A DNA stretch of 64,000 nucleotides from GCA-2686295 sp964402995 (GCA_964402995.1 CAYOEA010000008.1:17307-81306); one strand, 5' to 3'. Positions 25,525 through 34,232 are shown, numbered from the stretch's first letter. The notes: generated from the sequence alone by a model not told the origin. Program-made: numbers and translations.

Positions 25525-26983
25525 ACTTCAAGGAATAGGTATTTTAACTTTAGTATTATTACTAATATTTGCGTATGGTTTTATTAATTATGATGAAATA
25601 ATAAATAAACTAAATACTAGTGATGATGATTCTAATAATGATCATACTTTTGTTTATGATGAAAATTATTTTAGTGATGGAAGTTTAAATTATAAAACTG
25701 GAGATTTAAACGATTTTAATATTGTTTTAATAGTACTTGACACAGTCAGACCAGATCATATGAGTGCTTATGGTTACGAAAGAGAAACATCTCCTAATAT
25801 TGATAAAATAGCAAAAGAAGGAGTGGTTTTTACAAATGCATTCACTCCAATTCCATATACTACAGCATCACATATTTCTTTAATGACAGGATTATATCCT
25901 TTTGTATATCAACCAAGAAACGAATTATCTCAACCAACAGGAATAGTGATAATTGATGATAAATATTTAACTTTAGCAGAAATATTAAATAAAATTGGTT
26001 ATAATACGGCAGCATTTATTAGTGTAGATATGATGTCTACTGATTCTGGACTTAATCAAGGATTTAAAACTTATAATTATAGTGCTGGAGTGAGACAAGG
26101 AAATGAAACAACAAAATTAGCAACAGAATGGCTTGAAAATAATTATGAAGAAAAATTCTTTTTATGGGTGCATGATTATGATGCGCATGATGCATATAAT
26201 CCTCCAGAACCATATTTTAGTAAGTTTAAAGATTATGAAGAGTTATCAGATAATATTAGCATTAATGATTTTACAACCTTAAAAGATTCAATTGCAAGAT
26301 ACGATGGGGACATAAATTTAGTTGATAATACAACTGGATTAATTTTAAATAAAATTACTCAGCTTGGTATTGAAAATAATACTTTAATCATAATTGTTTC
26401 TGATCATGGTGAACAATTTGGAGAACATAATGTTCCAATTTATCAAGGGATGGGACCTCAAGTAATATTTGAACACGCAAGGACTTTATATGATCAAGAA
26501 ACAAAAATTGTTATGATAATGAAACAACCTTTAATTCTTCCTGCAGGAAAAGTAGTTGACTCCATAGTTGAGAATATTGATATAATGCCAACAATACTTT
26601 CAATGATAGGATTAAAAGACAGTACAAGCAATCAGGGAAAAGATATGATTCCTGCAATTAAAGAAGGAATTGATATAAAAAAATATTCTATATCACATTT
26701 ATATCCAATAATTTCAAATTATTATAAAACAAGCATCAGATCAGACAAATTCAAACTAATTTATGATCATCATAATAAAGAAACTAAATTCTTTAACTTA
26801 ATTAAAGATCCTAGAGAACTTGAGAATTTATATGAAAAAGAACACATGCAGATAATAATCAAAGAATATGAAGAAGAACTTATTAACATAATTAATCAAA
26901 ATACTTATGATACGGAAATTACAGTTTCTAATACTGATTCTAAAATCCATCAAAATTTGTTAGATTTAGGATACAAAATATAA
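25511..26983 (+). CDS. Membrane-anchored sulfatase-superfamily enzyme with Thr at the nucleophile position
   Basis: This 490-residue protein has an N-terminal anchor helix (about 8-25) and a large outside domain. Sulfatase fold motifs are IVLIVLDTVRPDHMSAYGY (metal Asp pair), PIPYTTASHISLMTGLYP, WVHDYDAHDAY, IIVSDHGEQFGEH and a late His/Lys region. In true sulfatases the second motif is (C/S)xPSRxxLLTG with a formylglycine precursor; here the aligned residue is Thr. That is the arrangement of phosphoethanolamine or glycerophosphate transferases (EptA/LtaS type). Translational overlap with the triad-less archaeosortase suggests joint action on sorted surface molecules. Confidence 0.75.
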   Translation: MKKNRLQGIGILTLVLLLIFAYGFINYDEIINKLNTSDDDSNNDHTFVYDENYFSDGSLNYKTGDLNDFNIVLIVLDTVRPDHMSAYGYERETSPNIDKIAKEGVVFTNAFTPIPYTTASHISLMTGLYPFVYQPRNELSQPTGIVIIDDKYLTLAEILNKIGYNTAAFISVDMMSTDSGLNQGFKTYNYSAGVRQGNETTKLATEWLENNYEEKFFLWVHDYDAHDAYNPPEPYFSKFKDYEELSDNISINDFTTLKDSIARYDGDINLVDNTTGLILNKITQLGIENNTLIIIVSDHGEQFGEHNVPIYQGMGPQVIFEHARTLYDQETKIVMIMKQPLILPAGKVVDSIVENIDIMPTILSMIGLKDSTSNQGKDMIPAIKEGIDIKKYSISHLYPIISNYYKTSIRSDKFKLIYDHHNKETKFFNLIKDPRELENLYEKEHMQIIIKEYEEELINIINQNTYDTEITVSNTDSKIHQNLLDLGYKI

Positions 26984-27044
26984 ACTAATAATTTTCTGAT
27001 ATGATAATTAAAGAAATTTAATCTTACAATATCTACTAAGATAA

Positions 27045-27055
27045 ACTATATAAAT
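27045..27055 (+). promoter_or_regulatory. TATA box of the Hel308 half-gene
   Basis: ACTATATAAAT lies 24-34 bp before the ATG at 27079. A well-placed archaeal TATA box here argues that the truncated helicase gene is transcribed on its own. Confidence 0.65.
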
Positions 27056-27078
27056 CCTCTTTTGAATCTATTATTTTA

Positions 27079-28653
27079 ATGGCTAAAACTCTTAAGATTC
27101 CTTCAACTTCTTCAGAACCAATTCTTGATATAGTTGATAATACTTTAAAGATGAATAAACAAGTCATTATTTTTGTTAATACTAAACGTGGTGCCGAATC
27201 TTTAGCTGAACGAATTAGTACTAAAATCAAAACTTCTGATGCAAAACTGATTAATCTTTCTGAGGATATGCTAAAAGCAGTTTCAACTCCAACAAAACAA
27301 TGCAGGCGTATTGCTTTATGTGCAAAGAAAGGTGCAGCTTTTCATCATGCAGGTCTTGCGAGCAAACAACGTGACCTTGTTGAAGATGGTTTTCGATCTG
27401 GTTTAGTCAAAGTTATTTGTGCAACTCCAACACTCGCAATGGGTGTTGATCTTCCAGCATTTAGAGTTATTGTAAGGGACTTAAAGCGATATGGTGGTTC
27501 TTGGGGTATGACTGATATTCTTGTTTTAGAATATGAACAGCAAGCAGGTCGTGCAGGAAGACCTGGTATGGAAGATTATGGTGAAGCTATTTGCATGGCT
27601 ACTACTTTATCTCAATCTGAAGAAATATTCACTAAATATATTAAGGGTGATGCAGAAGAAATTTATTCAAAACTCGCTGTTGAACCTGTTCTTAGAACTC
27701 ACATTTTAAGTCTTATTGCTAGTGGTTTTGTCAATAGTCGTAAATCTTTATTTGAGTTTTTTGATGGCACTTTTTATGCTCATCAATACGCTGATCTTTT
27801 CAAACTTCATCAAGTTTTAGAAAAAGTTATTGGCTTATTGGATGATTGGGAGTTTATCAAAACTTCTAGTAGTGCTAATGATTTTGTATCTGCAAATGAA
27901 ATGAGTGAAATTTCTTATAAAGTAACTCCTATTGGTTCTAGAGTCTCTGAAATGTATCTTGATCCTTTGACTGCAGATTTTATTATTAAGTCTCTTAGAA
28001 GGGCTACTAGTGTTAAAACAGGTGCTTTCTCTTACTTGCAAATGATTGCTTCAACTCTTGAAATTAGACCAGTTCTTAGAGTTAGAACTTCCGAGTTTGA
28101 AGAAATTCAAGGTAAATCTTTAGCTTTTGAAGGATCTCTTCTTGTTAATGAACCTTCTATGTTTGATGAATCTTATGAAAATTTTTTAAATACTGTAAAG
28201 ACTGCTCTTTTTTTTCATGATTGGATTGAAGAAAAAAATGAAGAATACCTTTTAGAAGTTTATAGTGTAAGACCTGGTGAGCTTCATGCAAAACTCAATA
28301 TTGCTGATTGGCTTTTCTATGCAACTGAAGAGCTTGCAAGGCTTATGAAGTTTCAAGTTTTGCTTAAAGATATTTCCAAGGTTCGCGCAAGAATGAAGTA
28401 TGGTGCTAAAAAAGAAATTATGCCTTTACTCAAACTTAAAGGTATTGGTCGAACAAGAGCTAGAAAAATGTTTAATAATAAATTAAAAAATCTGGCTGAT
28501 ATCAAAGCGGTTGATATTACAACTCTTTCACAATTAATTGGAAAGGCAATTTCAATAAGCATTAAGAAACAGCTTGGCCAAGAGTATGATCCTAAGAAAG
28601 TTCAAATAAAAGAAAACAAACGAAAAGGTCAGATTTCTCTAAATGATTATTAA
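27079..28653 (+). CDS. Hel308-type helicase, C-terminal half only (RecA2, winged helix, ratchet, HLH)
   Basis: These 524 residues match Hel308 from the interdomain linker on. Present are motif IV (VIIFVNTKRGAESLAERI), the CAFHHAG-like AAFHHAGL, motif V (ATPTLAMGVDLPAFRVI), motif VI (QQAGRAGRPG), the winged-helix and ratchet domains, and a C-terminal helix-hairpin-helix (LLKLKGIGRTRARKMF). The whole first RecA domain, with Walker A and the DEAH box, is missing, and no such sequence lies upstream. Intact Hel308 is about 700 residues. The frame begins at a domain border with its own TATA box, so this may be one half of a split helicase assembled in trans. Alone it cannot bind and hydrolyse ATP. 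Confidence 0.85.
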   Translation: MAKTLKIPSTSSEPILDIVDNTLKMNKQVIIFVNTKRGAESLAERISTKIKTSDAKLINLSEDMLKAVSTPTKQCRRIALCAKKGAAFHHAGLASKQRDLVEDGFRSGLVKVICATPTLAMGVDLPAFRVIVRDLKRYGGSWGMTDILVLEYEQQAGRAGRPGMEDYGEAICMATTLSQSEEIFTKYIKGDAEEIYSKLAVEPVLRTHILSLIASGFVNSRKSLFEFFDGTFYAHQYADLFKLHQVLEKVIGLLDDWEFIKTSSSANDFVSANEMSEISYKVTPIGSRVSEMYLDPLTADFIIKSLRRATSVKTGAFSYLQMIASTLEIRPVLRVRTSEFEEIQGKSLAFEGSLLVNEPSMFDESYENFLNTVKTALFFHDWIEEKNEEYLLEVYSVRPGELHAKLNIADWLFYATEELARLMKFQVLLKDISKVRARMKYGAKKEIMPLLKLKGIGRTRARKMFNNKLKNLADIKAVDITTLSQLIGKAISISIKKQLGQEYDPKKVQIKENKRKGQISLNDY

Positions 28654-28655
28654 TA

Positions 28656-28925
28656 TTATTTTTTTAGTTTGATAATTTTTCTTTTTATTAAATCTTTAAT
28701 GAATGATTGAACGTCCTTTTCAACAATTTTCTCTTCTTGTTCATATTTTTTAGCTATTTTATTAATAATATCTTGAACTGTATTTTTCCCATTAATTTTT
28801 TTAATAACTTCATTTCCTATTTCATTTATTGAATGAAACTCTCCAGTTTTTGAATTTAGAATTATTACTTCATCATCAAACTCATTTTGCTCAATTTCAG
28901 TTTTCTCAAATATTTGATTATTCAT
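28656..28925 (-). CDS. PqqD-like peptide chaperone (RRE fold), orphan
   Basis: This 89-residue protein has the PqqD pattern: DDEVIILNSKTGEFHSINEI (strands), then GNEVIKKINGKNTVQDIINK and a final helix-turn-helix-like pair (KDVQSFIKDLIKRKIIKL). PqqD and its relatives bind leader peptides and hand them to modifying enzymes. No RiPP enzyme is adjacent: its neighbours are Hel308 (convergent, 2 bp apart) and NMD3. The nearest plausible partners are the HprK-like kinase group near 15.5 kb and the radical SAM proteins. A stand-alone PqqD with a housekeeping role cannot be excluded. Confidence 0.72.
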   Translation of the reverse strand: MNNQIFEKTEIEQNEFDDEVIILNSKTGEFHSINEIGNEVIKKINGKNTVQDIINKIAKKYEQEEKIVEKDVQSFIKDLIKRKIIKLKK

Positions 28926-29029
28926 ATTAATAACTGTTTTATTACAATATAAAAACTTTTTGTTAGAATTTAATTAATGATTTATGATGATTATTACTTT
29001 TAGATTTTTTACAAATATGGCTAAGTTGA

Positions 29030-29686
29030 CTAAGTTTTTATTTGTTCTTCTGCTCTAAAACAAACTGTTACTCGAAATAAATCTTTACTTCTCATTTTAT
29101 CTCTTGTTTGTAAGTGTCTTGTTAGTGTCATTTCACCTTTGAAACTTTTTACTAATTTTCTACTTACTTGCATTGCAATCTTATTAGATGATAATCGTAA
29201 GTCAAATCCTGCTTTATGTGCAATTAGTCTGGATACAAAATCATTAGGACTTTTTTCAACAATATTTCCTACAAAATTTAGTATGTCTTCTCTTCGCGGT
29301 CTTATTTGCACTGTTGATACAAAATATGCATCATTACTTTTCTTTGCACATACAGGGCACTGTTCAATTTGTAGTTTTGCAGGTATTACAAATTCTTCCC
29401 CTTCTTTTTCTACATATATTTCAAATGTTTTCTTAATAATTTCATCATCAATTTCATAATCAATCTTAATGTTCTTATCTTTTATATTCTCTTTTGCAAT
29501 TTTATCAACTACTTCTGTCAACTGTCTAAATTCTGCCCACCTATTTCTATAAAAATATCTTCCACAGCCACAAAGTCTTACAACTACTTCTTTGTAATCA
29601 AGACTGATTTCTTGATGTTCTGAACAAAAAGTATTCTTACCTGTTGTATCGTTTCCACAAATTGGACAAAATCCCATATTATTCAT
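29030..29686 (-). CDS. nmd3: NMD3-family ribosome-associated protein
   Basis: This 218-residue protein has the N-terminal zinc-ribbon region of NMD3: CPICGNDTTGKNTFCSEH (7-24) and RLCGCGRYFYRNRW (38-51), then CPVCAKKSNDAYF around residue 115 and the conserved end RHLQTRDKMRSKDLFRVTV. In eukaryotes NMD3 is the 60S export adaptor. In archaea, which have no nuclear export, it probably assists late large-subunit assembly. The archaeal form is short, as here. The gene is divergent from the alpha/beta hydrolase gene. Confidence 0.85.
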   Translation of the reverse strand: MNNMGFCPICGNDTTGKNTFCSEHQEISLDYKEVVVRLCGCGRYFYRNRWAEFRQLTEVVDKIAKENIKDKNIKIDYEIDDEIIKKTFEIYVEKEGEEFVIPAKLQIEQCPVCAKKSNDAYFVSTVQIRPRREDILNFVGNIVEKSPNDFVSRLIAHKAGFDLRLSSNKIAMQVSRKLVKSFKGEMTLTRHLQTRDKMRSKDLFRVTVCFRAEEQIKT

Positions 29687-29771
29687 AAAAGCTCTATGTT
29701 TTAAAAATGTTTCAACTTTTCGCTTGTTTTATCCAATAATTTTTTAAATCTCATATTCAATCATTTAGATT

Positions 29772-30539
29772 ATGGAAGAAAAAGTTTATTTCAAAAATCC
29801 TGATGGCTTAAAATTATGTGGTATATTATCTAATCCTAAAGAGGATTCAAATATTCCTATGATTATTCTTTGTCATGGTTTTAGTTCTAGCAAAAACGCT
29901 TCCACTTATCTTTTGCTCCAAGAAAAACTTAATGCGCATGGATTTGCAACTCTTAGATTTGATTTCTTTGGTCATGGTGAATCTGAAGGTGAATTTGCTG
30001 ATATTACTTTATCGCAAGCAGTTGAAGATGTTAGTTGCGCTCTTGAATTCTTAAAATCAAAAGGCTTTTCTAAATTTGGTTTAATAGGTTCTAGTTTTGG
30101 TGGCAATACAGCTATTTTGTCTGCTGCCAGATTCAAAGAATTGTCAGTACTTGGTCTTAGAGCACCTGTATCTAATTATATTGGTCATCTTATTGCAAAA
30201 CATTCAAATGTTGGAATTGATGAGTGGAAAAAACAAGGGTTTATTGATTATAATAGTGGAAGACGTGGAAAATTAAAACTTAATTACTCTTTTTTTGAAG
30301 ATGCTAAGAAACACGATGGATTTAATGAAGCACTAAAAATTTCTATTCCAACAATTATTGTTCATGGTATGGTTGATGATATTGTTCCTTTTGAGCAAAG
30401 CCAGAAATTAAATCAAATCATTAAACATTCCAGATTAGTTGCTCTTCCTCATTCCAATCATAGTTTTAAGTATGAGGGTGATAGAGAAAAATGTGTTCAA
30501 ATATTGGTTGATTTTATTATTGACAGAATTAATGACTAA
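29772..30539 (+). CDS. Alpha/beta hydrolase (serine esterase-like)
   Basis: A 255-residue alpha/beta hydrolase with an oxyanion-hole HGFSSSKNA (35-43), nucleophile Ser108 in GSSFGG, acid Asp202 or Asp203 in HGMVDDIVP, and His230 in PHSNHSF. The FDFFGHGESEGEF segment and total length resemble the Ser aminopeptidase/monoglyceride lipase-like group (Hydrolase_4). It has no signal peptide and would act on a small ester or acyl compound in the cytosol. It is followed after 52 bp by the signal peptidase gene. Substrate not predictable. Confidence 0.8.
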   Translation: MEEKVYFKNPDGLKLCGILSNPKEDSNIPMIILCHGFSSSKNASTYLLLQEKLNAHGFATLRFDFFGHGESEGEFADITLSQAVEDVSCALEFLKSKGFSKFGLIGSSFGGNTAILSAARFKELSVLGLRAPVSNYIGHLIAKHSNVGIDEWKKQGFIDYNSGRRGKLKLNYSFFEDAKKHDGFNEALKISIPTIIVHGMVDDIVPFEQSQKLNQIIKHSRLVALPHSNHSFKYEGDREKCVQILVDFIIDRIND

Positions 30540-30591
30540 TTCTTTATATTAATGGATAAGCTTATATATGATTTATTCTCTACTTTCTCTA

Positions 30592-31221
30592 ATGACTAAG
30601 CATAAAGCTAAAGCTCCAAAGTCTACTTTTGGTAAAGTTTGGCATTTTATTTGGCATGATGATTCTTGGCTTAGTTGGATTGTTAATATCATTATTGCTT
30701 TTGTCTTAATTAAATTCATTATTTATCCTGTTATTGGATTCATTTTTGGAACTGGTTTTCCTGTTGTCGCAGTTATTAGTGATTCTATGGAACATGATGG
30801 TTCTTTCAATGATTGGTGGGGTACTCAATCTGATTATTATGGCACAGAAGGTATTTCTTATGATCAATTCAAGGAAGAATTTTCTTTCAGAAATGGTTTT
30901 AATCGTGGTGATATAATGATTCTCTTTGGTGGTAATTTCTCAAAGATTAATTTAGGTGATGTTATTGTCTTTACTTCTTCTAGACCTTATCCTATAATTC
31001 ATAGGGTTATTGATATTCATGATGATAAAGAACAAAGAATTGTAGAAACTAAGGGCGATCATAATGCTGACCAAATTGTAGCTATTGGACTTGATGAGTC
31101 TAACATTGATAAGTCCGAATATCTTGGAAAAGCAGTTCTTAGAATTCCTTATGTGGGTTTTGTGAAGATATGGTTTGCAGAGTTAATGAGTTTTATTGGT
31201 CTGGGCGCAGTTTTTGTTTAA
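30592..31221 (+). CDS. Signal peptidase I, archaeal/ER type (S26B)
   Basis: The frame can begin at an ATG at 30568, but a TATA box (CTTATATAT) overlaps that codon, so the ATG at 30592 is the likely leaderless start and gives 209 residues. A membrane helix at about 28-53 is followed by the catalytic Ser65 in VISDSMEHDG, His137 in IIHRVI and Asp156 in TKGDHN. The Ser-His-Asp set is that of eukaryotic SEC11 and archaeal enzymes. An extra loop of about 40 residues lies between the Ser box and the next strand. This is the best candidate for the housekeeping signal peptidase among the three S26-like genes in the window. Confidence 0.85.
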   Translation: MTKHKAKAPKSTFGKVWHFIWHDDSWLSWIVNIIIAFVLIKFIIYPVIGFIFGTGFPVVAVISDSMEHDGSFNDWWGTQSDYYGTEGISYDQFKEEFSFRNGFNRGDIMILFGGNFSKINLGDVIVFTSSRPYPIIHRVIDIHDDKEQRIVETKGDHNADQIVAIGLDESNIDKSEYLGKAVLRIPYVGFVKIWFAELMSFIGLGAVFV

Positions 31222-31331
31222 GTTAATTTATTATTCTGTTCGAAATATGTGTTCAAAAATTATTTTTAATTTTTGTGTATGTAGAACTTATGTAATAAAT
31301 TTTATAAAAACAAAACTTATTTTAATTTTAA

Positions 31332-31985
31332 ATGAAAGTAGATATAGATTCAATTCTTAAAATTTTATCTGAGGAAGTTAAGAATTATAAGGTTCCAATA
31401 GTTGATCTTATTCAGATTCAAACTAATGATCCTTTCAAGGTTCTCATTGCAACCATTCTTTCTGCAAGAACTAAAGATCAAACTACTGTTGAAGCTTGCG
31501 AGCGTCTTTTTGCTAAAGTTAAGTCTTTTGATGATTTAGATAAACTATCTGAACTTCAAATCCAAAAGCTTATCTTTCCTGTTGGTTTTTACAAGAACAA
31601 ATCAAAGTATCTGAAGCAATTACCTAACTCTTTAAGAGAAAATTTCAAAGGAAAAATTCCGAGCACTGTTGATGAACTAATTATTCTTCCTGGTGTTGGT
31701 AGAAAAACTGCAAACCTTGTTGTTGCTATTGCTTTTGATAAACCAGCTATTTGCGTTGATGTTCATGTTCATCGTATCATGAATCGTTTTGGCTACTTAA
31801 AAACAGTCACTCCTTTTGACACTGAGATGGCTTTAAGAAAAAAATTACCTGTTAAGTATTGGACAACTGTTAATTCAATTATTGTGGCTTTCGGACAACA
31901 TTTGTGCGCTCCTATTAGTCCTTGGTGTTCTAAATGTCCTATTAAAAAATATTGTAATCAAATTAATGTAAAGAGTAAACGATAA
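31332..31985 (+). CDS. nth: Endonuclease III (DNA glycosylase/AP lyase)
   Basis: This 217-residue HhH-GPD protein has the helix-hairpin-helix LPGVGRKTANLV with catalytic Lys125, Asp143 in VDVHVHRIMNR, and the 4Fe-4S loop CX6CX2CX5C in CAPISPWCSKCPIKKYC near the C-terminus. It removes oxidised pyrimidines and cleaves at the abasic site. A TATA-like TTTTATAAAA lies about 25 bp before the ATG. The gene for an Ogg2-type glycosylase follows 3 bp later, which makes a two-gene base-excision-repair operon. Confidence 0.93.
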   Translation: MKVDIDSILKILSEEVKNYKVPIVDLIQIQTNDPFKVLIATILSARTKDQTTVEACERLFAKVKSFDDLDKLSELQIQKLIFPVGFYKNKSKYLKQLPNSLRENFKGKIPSTVDELIILPGVGRKTANLVVAIAFDKPAICVDVHVHRIMNRFGYLKTVTPFDTEMALRKKLPVKYWTTVNSIIVAFGQHLCAPISPWCSKCPIKKYCNQINVKSKR

Positions 31986-31988
31986 AAA

Positions 31989-32615
31989 ATGACTTTAATT
32001 TCAGATATAAAGGAACTTTCATCTTCACCTATTTCTAAAACTATTAATCAACGTCTTAAAGAATTCTCTTCATTTTCAAAGAAAGATTCCAATGAATGGT
32101 TCTCTGAGCTTTGTTTTTGTATTTTAACGGCTAATTCTAAGGCTGCGACAGCTGTTGCGATTCAACGAGAACTTCGCTCTGAAGGCTTTATCTACTGTAC
32201 TAGGGCTCAATTGAGTAATGCAATAAAACGAAATAAACACAGATTTCATAATAATAAGGCGAAATTCATTCTTGCTGCAAGGCCTTTTGTAGATATTAGA
32301 GATATTCTTAGAGGATTTAATGATAGTGTTTCAAAACGTGAATGGATTGTTGAAAACATCAAAGGTATAGGTTACAAAGAAGCATCTCATTTTCTTAGAA
32401 ATACAGGTCACTTTGATTTAGCAATTCTTGATCGTCATGTTTTAAATCTTTTAGTTGAAAATAATTTCTTAGAAGATAAACCAAAAACTCTCTCAAGAAA
32501 GCTTTATCTTGAAATCGAATTAATTCTTGCAAAACTCGCTGTTAAGCTTAAAATGACTCAAGCTGAGTTGGATTTATACCTTTGGTATATGAAAGCTGGT
32601 GCTGTTTTGAAGTAA
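31989..32615 (+). CDS. ogg: 8-oxoguanine DNA glycosylase/AP lyase, Ogg2 type
   Basis: This 208-residue protein matches archaeal Ogg2: Lys130 in the hairpin IKGIGYKEASHFLRN, Asp148 in AILDRHVLNLL, and the C-terminal YLWYMKAGAVLK, whose terminal Lys reads out 8-oxoguanine in this family. It lacks the iron-sulfur cluster of Nth. Together with the upstream Nth gene it covers oxidised purines and pyrimidines. Its 3' end is 8 bp from the convergent nuclease-like gene. Confidence 0.88.
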   Translation: MTLISDIKELSSSPISKTINQRLKEFSSFSKKDSNEWFSELCFCILTANSKAATAVAIQRELRSEGFIYCTRAQLSNAIKRNKHRFHNNKAKFILAARPFVDIRDILRGFNDSVSKREWIVENIKGIGYKEASHFLRNTGHFDLAILDRHVLNLLVENNFLEDKPKTLSRKLYLEIELILAKLAVKLKMTQAELDLYLWYMKAGAVLK

Positions 32616-32623
32616 TTATAATC

Positions 32624-33109
32624 TTAAAACTCAATCCACTTTTTTAGAATTCTCACTCCCATGTTTGTTATTGGTGCTTTAAGGTAATTCTTAATTTCAT
32701 TTCTAGATTCTTCAGGCATCATATAATCTATAATTCTTTTTGTATTGTTAAAGTAGGTTTCTTTAAATTGCATTTTTGAATCAAACTCAAATAGTCTAAT
32801 TCGATCTTTATACCTTTGCATTGTAGAAATTATTCCTGGTTTTATTTTTGGCGCTACAAAGTAAACCATTCCTCTTTGTGGTTCTAAGAATGTTAAGTAA
32901 TTTATTAGTTGCGCACTAGCTTGTGATGATGAATAATCTCTTGCTTTAAGCTCTATTCCTACAATCATATTTCTTTTTAGTGCTAAAATATCTATTCGTC
33001 CTCCTATAAATTTATATTCTGATTCAAGAAATAATAAATTGTAATCTATTCTTTTCAAGTTATGACCATCATTCTTTGTTAGATATTCTTGCAGTTTCTT
33101 CTCAAGCAT
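32624..33109 (-). CDS. PD-(D/E)XK nuclease-like protein resembling the NucS catalytic domain
   Basis: The 161-residue protein holds the core GGRIDILALKRNMIVGIELKARD (Asp and E-x-K spaced as in PD-(D/E)XK nucleases), preceded by an LEKKLQEYL helix and followed by QLINYLTFL. This is the arrangement of the NucS/EndoMS C-terminal domain, which cuts at mismatches, but the N-terminal DNA-binding half of NucS is missing. It is next to two base-excision-repair genes, which supports a repair role; a role in restriction or branched-DNA cleavage is also possible. Confidence 0.65.
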   Translation of the reverse strand: MLEKKLQEYLTKNDGHNLKRIDYNLLFLESEYKFIGGRIDILALKRNMIVGIELKARDYSSSQASAQLINYLTFLEPQRGMVYFVAPKIKPGIISTMQRYKDRIRLFEFDSKMQFKETYFNNTKRIIDYMMPEESRNEIKNYLKAPITNMGVRILKKWIEF

Positions 33110-33250
33110 AGTTCATTATCGTCAATTTAATTTTATAACTTTTATTGCTTTTTCATCGGAATTATTTCAGTTAATTATTTATTTCATCATATTTCTGTAT
33201 TGTTTTTTTCAAAACCTTTTTAAACCAAACTCTCAAATATTAGTATTAAG

Positions 33251-33580
33251 ATGTTATTTTGTCCGAAATGTGGCTCTCTTACGAGACCAAAAGATGAGAA
33301 GGGAAAACGAGTCATGGCTTGTAGTAGTCCAAAGTGTAACTTTGTTCAAAAGAATGTAGAAACTATGGAAATTAAAGAGTTTGCTAAAAACGTTGAACCT
33401 GAGATTGAAATTGTTGGAGAACAAGATGAAAACATGCTACCTTTATGCGAGGCAGACTGTCCTAAGTGTGAACATAAAAAAGCTTATTATTGGCTTATTC
33501 AAACTCGTGCAGGTGACGAACCTGAAACTAAATTTCTTAGATGCGAAAAGTGTAAACATACTTGGAGAGATTACTCTTAA
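33251..33580 (+). CDS. tfs: Transcription factor S (TFIIS/RPB9-like)
   Basis: The 109-residue protein has an N-terminal zinc ribbon CPKCGS with CSSPKC (residues 4-26) and a C-terminal one CPKCEHKKAYYW with CEKCKHTW. The acidic hairpin that enters the RNA polymerase secondary channel is TRAGDEPETKF, with the Asp-Glu pair present. TFS rescues backtracked polymerase by stimulating RNA cleavage. A TTTTTAAACC box lies about 25-30 bp upstream. The last 26 bases recur with one change about 100 bp downstream. Confidence 0.92.
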   Translation: MLFCPKCGSLTRPKDEKGKRVMACSSPKCNFVQKNVETMEIKEFAKNVEPEIEIVGEQDENMLPLCEADCPKCEHKKAYYWLIQTRAGDEPETKFLRCEKCKHTWRDYS

Positions 33581-33655
33581 TTCATATTTACTTGTATGAT
33601 TTTTAATCATACTTTTCTTTTGCGTTTCAACGGAGCGTAACCAGTTGTGTGTTAA

Positions 33656-33681
33656 ACATACTTGGAAAGATTACTCTTAAC
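33656..33681 (+). repeat. Duplicate of the 3' end of the TFS gene
   Basis: The final 26 bases of the TFS gene (starting AAACATACTTGG and ending at the stop) recur here with one substitution. The DNA between is non-coding and contains TTGCGTTTCAACGGAGCG. A further short echo (CTAGTCTTTATTTT) occurs at about 33681 and 33727. This looks like local duplication debris. Confidence 0.7.
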
Positions 33682-33741
33682 TAGTCTTTATTTTTTTCTT
33701 AAAGTTATCTTGTTAAATTTTTTTATCTAGTCTTTATTTTA

Positions 33742-34230
33742 TTATTTATTATTGTAATCATCTACTTCTTCATTTAGTGCTTCGACTATTACTCCTGCCA
33801 TGTCTAATATTTTTCTAGATTCACCAGCTGCATGATATCTTTTTTCACATACGACTTTTTTTACTCCTGCATTAACTAACATTTTTGCACATACAGGACA
33901 TGGTTCTAATTTGCAATAAATCGTAGCATCTTCAATTGATACTCCATTTCTTGCTGCTTGTATGATTGCATTTTGTTCTGCGTGTATTGTTCTAACGCAA
34001 TGTGGTCTTTTTACTCCGTCTGCATGTATTGTGTCTTCCATTAAATGTCCAACATCATCACAGTGTGGTTGTCCTGCAGGTGATCCAACATATCCTGTTG
34101 CTAGAATTTGTTTGTTTTTAACTATTACACATCCTGTTCTTCCTCGGTCACATGTTGCTCTTTTTGCAACTGCTCTTACTACATCCATAAAGTATTCATC
34201 CCATGATGGTCTTTTATAATCGCTTGTCAT
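33742..34230 (-). CDS. dCMP deaminase (ComE/dCMP deaminase family)
   Basis: The 162-residue cytidine-deaminase-fold enzyme has the zinc and catalytic motif HAE at 83-85 (TIHAEQNAI) and PCPVC with Cys111 and Cys114. Extra residues CDRG and HCDDVGH match dCMP deaminases, which are often regulated by dCTP. It yields dUMP for thymidylate synthase. It is the last gene of the thymidylate operon that starts at 38150 and reads left; it follows the P-loop kinase gene by 2 bp. Confidence 0.9.
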   Translation of the reverse strand: MTSDYKRPSWDEYFMDVVRAVAKRATCDRGRTGCVIVKNKQILATGYVGSPAGQPHCDDVGHLMEDTIHADGVKRPHCVRTIHAEQNAIIQAARNGVSIEDATIYCKLEPCPVCAKMLVNAGVKKVVCEKRYHAAGESRKILDMAGVIVEALNEEVDDYNNK

Positions 34231-34232
34231 AA

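Noticed and set aside
27079..28653. Frameshifted full-length Hel308
   Set aside because: No Walker A or DEAH sequence was found in any frame upstream; the preceding DNA is a sulfatase-like gene, so this is a half-gene and not a frameshift.
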